Part shown: positions 6,671 to 9,544 of the stretch, piece after piece
How the letters are laid out: the number at the start of each line of letters is the position of its first letter
Position numbering within the stretch: the first letter of the stretch is position 1
Origin: an uncultured Acidobacteriota bacterium
GTDB taxonomy: Bacteria; Acidobacteriota; Blastocatellia; Pyrinomonadales; Pyrinomonadaceae
Assembly (NCBI GenBank): GCA_946480545.1
Contig: CAMLKY010000041.1
Coordinates: forward strand, 1-9,544
DNA length: 9,544 nucleotides
Direction of reading: 5' to 3'
Program-made: the position numbers and the translations under genes
Notes under the pieces: model-generated
What the model was told of the DNA's origin: nothing
Database searches by the model: none
The model's input: only the letters and a program-made list of their open reading frames with translations

Positions 6671-7620
6671 TTCAAATGAGAAACGCAGTCTACAGTTTGA
6701 TAATGCTCTTTATTTGCTCGTCACTGGTCGCCGCCCAGAACACGGACGACGAGGCGGCTGCGATCGCAGTCGTCAATCAACTCTTCGCGGCGATGAAGTC
6801 AAAGAGTGCCGAGCAGATCAGGGCCGTCTTTTCACCGGAGGGTCAGCTCATCGCGATCGACAAGCCGCGCGACGGGAAAGGCGTCTCGAAGACGCGTGTG
6901 CTGAGCGGCGACGCGTTCGCAACGATGATCGCGGGAAACAAGGGAGCGGATTATATCGAGGTAATGCCGTCGCCCGAAGCTCGTGTGACGGGCGATCTAG
7001 CGGTCGTCTCGGGGCGCTACACGTTCCACGTCGGCGAGAAGTTGTCGCACTGCGGCACTAATACTTTCAACCTTGTCCGTACCGACGCGGGGTGGAAGAT
7101 CGCGAACGCAGCATCGACGCTTGAGTTCCAATGCGAGCGAGATCTTAGAGCGGTCGTGATTCAAAAGATAGCCGCCGATCCGAAAGACGTCTCCACGATC
7201 GATGGGATCATCAAGGCGTTCTACGACACGATCTCGGGTCCCAGGGGCCGGCCGAGACAGTGGGACCGCGATCGCACGCTTTACATGCCGGGTGTTCGAT
7301 TTCTCAGCATGAGCGAGCGCAACGGCAGGATCAACGCCGGGATCCTGACACATCAGCAATATGTGAACTCGACCAACCAGGGACTTGTCTCGGACGGTTT
7401 TCACGAGCGCGAGATCAACCGTGTCGTCAGGCGATTCGGTAATATCGCCCACGTGTTTTCGACCTATGAATACAACAACGATGAGAAGACCGTGAAGGGA
7501 CGTGGCGTAAATAGCATAGGGCTGTACTGGGACGGGACTCGATGGTGGATCTCGTTCGCCGGTTGGGACGAGGAACGGCCGAACAATCAGATACCGACGG
7601 AATTTCTTCCGGCGAAGTGA
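6667..7620 (+). CDS. Exported two-domain NTF2-like protein (copy B plus a second NTF2-like domain)
   Basis: 317 residues from ATG 6667, in an ATGA overlap with the preceding stop. ATG 6676 is an alternative; an upstream in-frame ATG at 6622 would bury the signal peptide and is rejected. Signal peptide residues 1-23 (core YSLIMLFICSSLV, cleavage AA/Q24). The first domain, about 30-160, parallels the 5803-6303 product: VVNQLFAAM helix, SHCG with Cys129, NLVRTDAGWKIA strand, and Cys156. The second domain, from about 169 to the end, begins DVSTIDGIIKAFYDTISG. It contains RDRTLYMPGVRFL, a VFSTYEY strand and a terminal RWWISFAGWDEERP strand, again an NTF2-like pattern. No catalytic residues can be assigned. 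Tandem fusion suggests an intramolecular version of the dimer usual for this fold. This is the last gene of the tightly spaced group; a palindrome follows it. Confidence 0.88.
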   Translation: MIQMRNAVYSLIMLFICSSLVAAQNTDDEAAAIAVVNQLFAAMKSKSAEQIRAVFSPEGQLIAIDKPRDGKGVSKTRVLSGDAFATMIAGNKGADYIEVMPSPEARVTGDLAVVSGRYTFHVGEKLSHCGTNTFNLVRTDAGWKIANAASTLEFQCERDLRAVVIQKIAADPKDVSTIDGIIKAFYDTISGPRGRPRQWDRDRTLYMPGVRFLSMSERNGRINAGILTHQQYVNSTNQGLVSDGFHEREINRVVRRFGNIAHVFSTYEYNNDEKTVKGRGVNSIGLYWDGTRWWISFAGWDEERPNNQIPTEFLPAK

Positions 7621-7623
7621 TTT

Positions 7624-7692
7624 TCTTTGCGTGCTCGGCGAGCTTTGCGTGAAAGGATTTATCTCGCGCAGAGCTCGCTACGCACGCAGAGA
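7624..7692 (+). repeat. 30-9-30 imperfect palindrome built from 9-nt units
   Basis: Left arm 7624-7653 and right arm 7663-7692 are separated by 9 nt. Of 30 positions, 23 pair by Watson-Crick rules; four of the seven mismatches would be G.U pairs in a + strand transcript. The left arm has GCG cores spaced 9 nt (CTTTGCGTG, CTCGGCGAG, CTTTGCGTG); the right arm mirrors this. It follows the stop at 7620 by three bases and ends two bases before the Shine-Dalgarno of the next gene. The hairpin could stop or slow transcription, protect upstream mRNA, or limit ribosome access downstream. There is no U-tract, so it is not a classic intrinsic terminator. Confidence 0.8.
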
Positions 7693-7693
7693 T

Positions 7694-7701
7694 AGGAGGG
7701 G
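7694..7701 (+). promoter_or_regulatory. Strong Shine-Dalgarno of the TPR/lipocalin-like gene
   Basis: AGGAGGGG, eight bases before the ATG at 7710. It is one of the strongest ribosome sites in the window and fixes that start. It sits immediately downstream of the palindrome, so a folded hairpin could influence its accessibility. Confidence 0.8.
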
Positions 7702-7709
7702 CAACCATC

Positions 7710-8633
7710 ATGTTATTCATCCGTATCCATCGCAACGCGTTCATCGTCGGAGTCTTGATAGGTGTGATCCAGGTTTGCGTGTCGTTCGGCCAGACGGCAT
7801 CCGCCGTGACACCCGAGATGCGGACCGCCGCGAACGATGCGTATCAGAAACAAAACTGGACCGCGGCCGCCGAAGCGTATGCGCGAATCGTCAAAGCGGA
7901 AGAGAAGAACGCCGGGGCACATTACCGGCTTGGCATTTCGCTGCTCAATCTAAACCGCCTGCAGGACGCGCAAGCTCATCTCGAAAGTGCAATGTCCATC
8001 TCTGCAAATTCGGTGTTCGGACTTGCACTGGCACGCGCGTATGCGCGAACCGGAAATAAGGACAAGGTGTTCGAGGTCTTTGATCAGAGTCTCAAGACCG
8101 GTGGCATCGCTGCAGAGTCGCTGAACGATGAGAAAGACTTCGCATCGCTCAGGGCCGATGCGAAATTTGTCGAGTACGTAAAGAAGCTCGACGCCCTCGC
8201 TACGCCGTGCCGCGCACGTCCCGAGTTCCGTCAGTTCGATTTCTGGATCGGCGAATGGGCGCCGCAAAATGCCCAGGGCGTGACAGTCGGCTCGAGCAGC
8301 ATCAAGCTCATCCTCGGTAGCTGCATCATCTTCGAGAATTGGGACACGCGGGTGTCATCGGGCAAGAGCTTCAACCTATTCGACGTCCGCGACGGCAAGT
8401 GGCATCAGACATGGGTGGACGCGCGGGGGACCATGACGCATTACGTTGGCGGGCTCGAGGGCGACAAGATGGTGCTCGTCTCCGAAAGTGTGACCAACGG
8501 AAAGAAAACGCTAGCGCGCATGACTTTCTCGAAACTCGCCGACGGGAATGTCCGGCAGCATGGTGAAAGCTCGGCGGACGAGGGAAAGACGTGGACGACG
8601 ACCTTCGACTTCAAATACGTTCGGGTGAAATGA
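7710..8633 (+). CDS. Exported TPR protein with C-terminal lipocalin-like (DUF1579-like) domain
   Basis: 307 residues. Signal peptide or N-terminal anchor 1-27 (basic RIHR, core AFIVGVLIGVIQV, cleavage FG/Q28). Residues about 36-130 are TPR units (AYQKQNWTAAAEAYARIV, AHYRLGISLLNLNRLQDAQA, FGLALARAYARTGNKDKVF). From residue 171 a beta-rich domain begins with PEFRQFDFWIGEW (to W183), then VGSSSIKLILGSCIIFENW, KSFNLFDVRDGKWHQTWVD, and a last strand TTTFDFKYVRV. The FDFWIGEW opening is typical of a widespread secreted domain resembling DUF1579 and calycins, predicted to bind small hydrophobic molecules; it has no known enzymatic activity. TPR fused to this domain suggests a ligand-binding protein that also docks partners. 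The start is fixed by the strong ribosome site at 7694-7701. Ten bases separate it from the cytochrome gene, so the two are very likely cotranscribed. Confidence 0.9.
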   Translation: MLFIRIHRNAFIVGVLIGVIQVCVSFGQTASAVTPEMRTAANDAYQKQNWTAAAEAYARIVKAEEKNAGAHYRLGISLLNLNRLQDAQAHLESAMSISANSVFGLALARAYARTGNKDKVFEVFDQSLKTGGIAAESLNDEKDFASLRADAKFVEYVKKLDALATPCRARPEFRQFDFWIGEWAPQNAQGVTVGSSSIKLILGSCIIFENWDTRVSSGKSFNLFDVRDGKWHQTWVDARGTMTHYVGGLEGDKMVLVSESVTNGKKTLARMTFSKLADGNVRQHGESSADEGKTWTTTFDFKYVRVK

Positions 8634-8638
8634 GGAGG
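8633..8638 (+). promoter_or_regulatory. Strong Shine-Dalgarno of the cytochrome c gene
   Basis: AGGAGG begins at the last base of the preceding stop codon (TGA 8631-8633) and lies five bases before the ATG at 8644. It fixes the cytochrome start and allows termination-reinitiation coupling. Confidence 0.8.
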
Positions 8639-8643
8639 ACCAG

Positions 8644-9156
8644 ATGAGATCTGTGTTACGGTACGTCGCTCTTTTCGCAGCGACCTTGATGATCGCATCC
8701 GTGTTTCCCGGCGATGATCCCGGCATCGCGATGTCCATCGAGGCGCAGGCTACTCCGACACCCGCACCTCAGGCATTCGACCAGGCCGCCGCTATCGCGA
8801 AGTTGAAAGAACAGATCAAAGGGCGCGAGAACGAACCAGCGCCCGCGGTCTTCAAGAACATCCAGACGCCGTTCATCAAATCGATCCCGGCCGGCCGTAT
8901 GCTCGCGGTAATGGAGATCGCTTATGCAAGATCTCTTGGTGTGACGTGTACGCATTGTCATGTTCCCGAGAAGTGGGAGGCCGAGGACAAACCGCAGAAG
9001 CAGATCGCCCGCGACATGGCCGCAATGATGGCGAAGATAAACTCGCCGGACATGCTCCGGGGAATAAAGAACCTGCGAAGCGAGTCCCCGACGATAAATT
9101 GCACGACCTGCCACCGCGGGGAAACGAAGCCGGCGTTGAATGTATTGAGTCGGTGA
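8644..9156 (+). CDS. Exported dihaem c-type cytochrome, photosynthetic-reaction-centre cytochrome c subunit family-like
   Basis: 170 residues. Export signal about 1-34 (core LFAATLMIASVF, cleavage perhaps EAQ/A), then a Thr/Pro/Ala-rich linker. Two haem-attachment motifs are visible: CTHCH at 102-106 and CTTCH at 153-157. The first is preceded by the helix MEIAYARSLGVT, with Met90 or Met86 as the likely sixth ligand. The second is preceded by RDMAAMMAKINS, with further methionines, and followed by RGETKP. Helix with Met, then CxxCH, then CHRGxxKP is the pattern of the reaction-centre cytochrome c subunit family (PF02276), which in non-phototrophic Acidobacteriota and relatives occurs as small soluble cytochromes. 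No reaction-centre or other redox partner is in the window; a general periplasmic electron carrier is the safest reading. It should need the cytochrome c maturation machinery. Confidence 0.93.
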   Translation: MRSVLRYVALFAATLMIASVFPGDDPGIAMSIEAQATPTPAPQAFDQAAAIAKLKEQIKGRENEPAPAVFKNIQTPFIKSIPAGRMLAVMEIAYARSLGVTCTHCHVPEKWEAEDKPQKQIARDMAAMMAKINSPDMLRGIKNLRSESPTINCTTCHRGETKPALNVLSR

Positions 9157-9210
9157 TGGGTCCATGCCGCGGGCTGATCGGCAACGCCATCGTTGATTGT
9201 TCAGCCTCTT

Positions 9211-9279
9211 CCTCCGTGCATTCCGTGGGTCCCGTGGTTACGGTCTCTTTAACCACAGAAGCCACAGAAAACACGGAAG
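9211..9279 (+). repeat. Second 30-9-30 imperfect palindrome with 9-nt units (CCGTGG / CCACAG class)
   Basis: Left arm 9211-9240 and right arm 9250-9279 are separated by 9 nt, exactly the geometry of the element at 7624-7692, but the sequence differs. The left arm runs CTCCGTGCA, TTCCGTGGG, TCCCGTGGT; the right arm runs ACCACAGAA, GCCACAGAA, AACACGGAA, each with 9-nt spacing. About 23 of 30 positions pair. Most mismatches are C opposite A on this strand, which become G.U in a transcript of the opposite strand. The CACAGA/CCGTGG arms resemble a repeat class seen dispersed in several environmental bacterial genomes. It fills most of the 148-base gap after the cytochrome gene. Confidence 0.78.
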
Positions 9280-9292
9280 GACCGGACCGGCT

Positions 9293-9298
9293 GGGGAG
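9293..9298 (+). promoter_or_regulatory. Shine-Dalgarno of the truncated hydrolase gene
   Basis: GGGGAG, six bases before the ATG at 9305. It supports that start even though the reading frame runs off the window. No clear promoter was seen in the remaining spacer (9157-9210). Confidence 0.65.
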
Positions 9299-9304
9299 AA
9301 AACT

Positions 9305-9544
9305 ATGAAGTATTTATCAATTCTCGCAACGGTTCTCTTATTCGTGTTTCCGTTGCTGGGACAGAACGCAACGAACCCGAGATCACCGCTTGATCCGACA
9401 TATTGGGGCGTCGTATACGACGTACCTGAAACGAAGAACGTCACTGTCAAAAACGGCGTCAGTTACTTTAAGGATTCGACGTCGGATCTTCAGATCGACA
9501 TCTATTCTCCATCCGAGACGAAGCCGGGCGAAAAGCTTCCGGCT
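9305..9544 (+). CDS. Exported alpha/beta hydrolase (esterase/lipase-like), 5' part only
   Basis: 80 codons are visible before the window ends. Residues 1-19 are a signal peptide (MKYLSILATVLLFVFPLLG, cleavage before Q20). The mature start continues with DPTYWGVVYDVPETKNVTVKN and then a SDLQIDIYSP strand followed by PGEKLPA. An L-x-x-DIYxP strand followed by a short basic/proline loop is the usual beginning of alpha/beta hydrolases of the esterase/lipase and dienelactone-hydrolase-like groups, just before the HGG oxyanion strand. The catalytic residues lie outside the window, so activity cannot be judged. Start chosen from the GGGGAG site and the signal peptide. If correct, the cassette holds a second secreted hydrolase of the same superfamily as 2642-3814, but from a different family. 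Confidence 0.75.
   Translation, partial: MKYLSILATVLLFVFPLLGQNATNPRSPLDPTYWGVVYDVPETKNVTVKNGVSYFKDSTSDLQIDIYSPSETKPGEKLPA

Noticed and set aside
7624..7692. Classic rho-independent terminator
   Set aside because: The arms are long and imperfect and no U-rich tract follows; it is kept as a repeat with a possible terminator-like role.
8644..9156. Evidence for phototrophy from the reaction-centre-type cytochrome
   Set aside because: This family is widespread in non-phototrophic Acidobacteriota-like genomes and no other photosynthesis gene is in the window.
7624..9279. CRISPR-like array or insertion-sequence inverted ends
   Set aside because: Only one copy of each palindrome is present, with no regular spacers. 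The sequence between them holds two ordinary host-type genes and no transposase, and the two elements do not share sequence.

Overview
This window looks like an accessory or lineage-specific stretch of an environmental bacterial chromosome. The best guess is an Acidobacteriota member of the Blastocatellia/Pyrinomonadaceae type. That guess rests on moderately high GC, the mix of families (exported TPR proteins, a reaction-centre-type dihaem cytochrome c, NTF2-like secreted proteins, metal-dependent amidohydrolases, FGE-like proteins) and dispersed palindromic repeats made of 8-9 nt units. It is an inference from family content; no marker gene is present.

Every convincing gene lies on the + strand and they are tightly packed. 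Layout: (1) 1-50, possible tail of an upstream gene, perhaps a TonB-dependent receptor with a frameshift. (2) 47-883, exported FGE/sulfatase-modifying-factor-like protein without the catalytic cysteine pair. (3) 885-2651, exported TPR protein whose annotated N-terminus is encoded by a repeat. (4) 2642-3814, exported alpha/beta-hydrolase esterase with a C-terminal TPR. (5) 3811-5784, exported metal-dependent amidohydrolase fused to six 24-residue leucine-rich repeats. (6-8) 5803-7620, three NTF2-like exported proteins; the first and the N-terminal half of the third are duplicates. (9) a 30-9-30 palindrome at 7624-7692. (10) 7710-8633, exported TPR plus lipocalin-like protein. (11) 8644-9156, exported dihaem cytochrome c. 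(12) a second 30-9-30 palindrome at 9211-9279. (13) 9305 to the window end, start of another exported alpha/beta hydrolase.

Genes overlap or almost touch from 47 to 7620 (4-10 bp overlaps at 47-50, 2642-2651, 3811-3814 and 6667-6670), which suggests one translationally coupled transcription unit. The two palindromes sit in the only gaps above about 80 bp and may mark unit boundaries or mRNA processing points. All ten recognisable proteins carry an N-terminal export signal, and in nearly all a Gln sits at or next to the predicted cleavage site. The products should therefore act in the periplasm, at the envelope or outside the cell. No pathway can be assigned with confidence. The content (two esterases, an amidohydrolase, ligand-binding folds, protein-protein repeat domains and an electron carrier) fits an extracytoplasmic hydrolytic or scavenging cassette, but it could also be a loose collection of envelope genes. 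I see no tRNA, rRNA, CRISPR array, transposase, integrase or known defence system.
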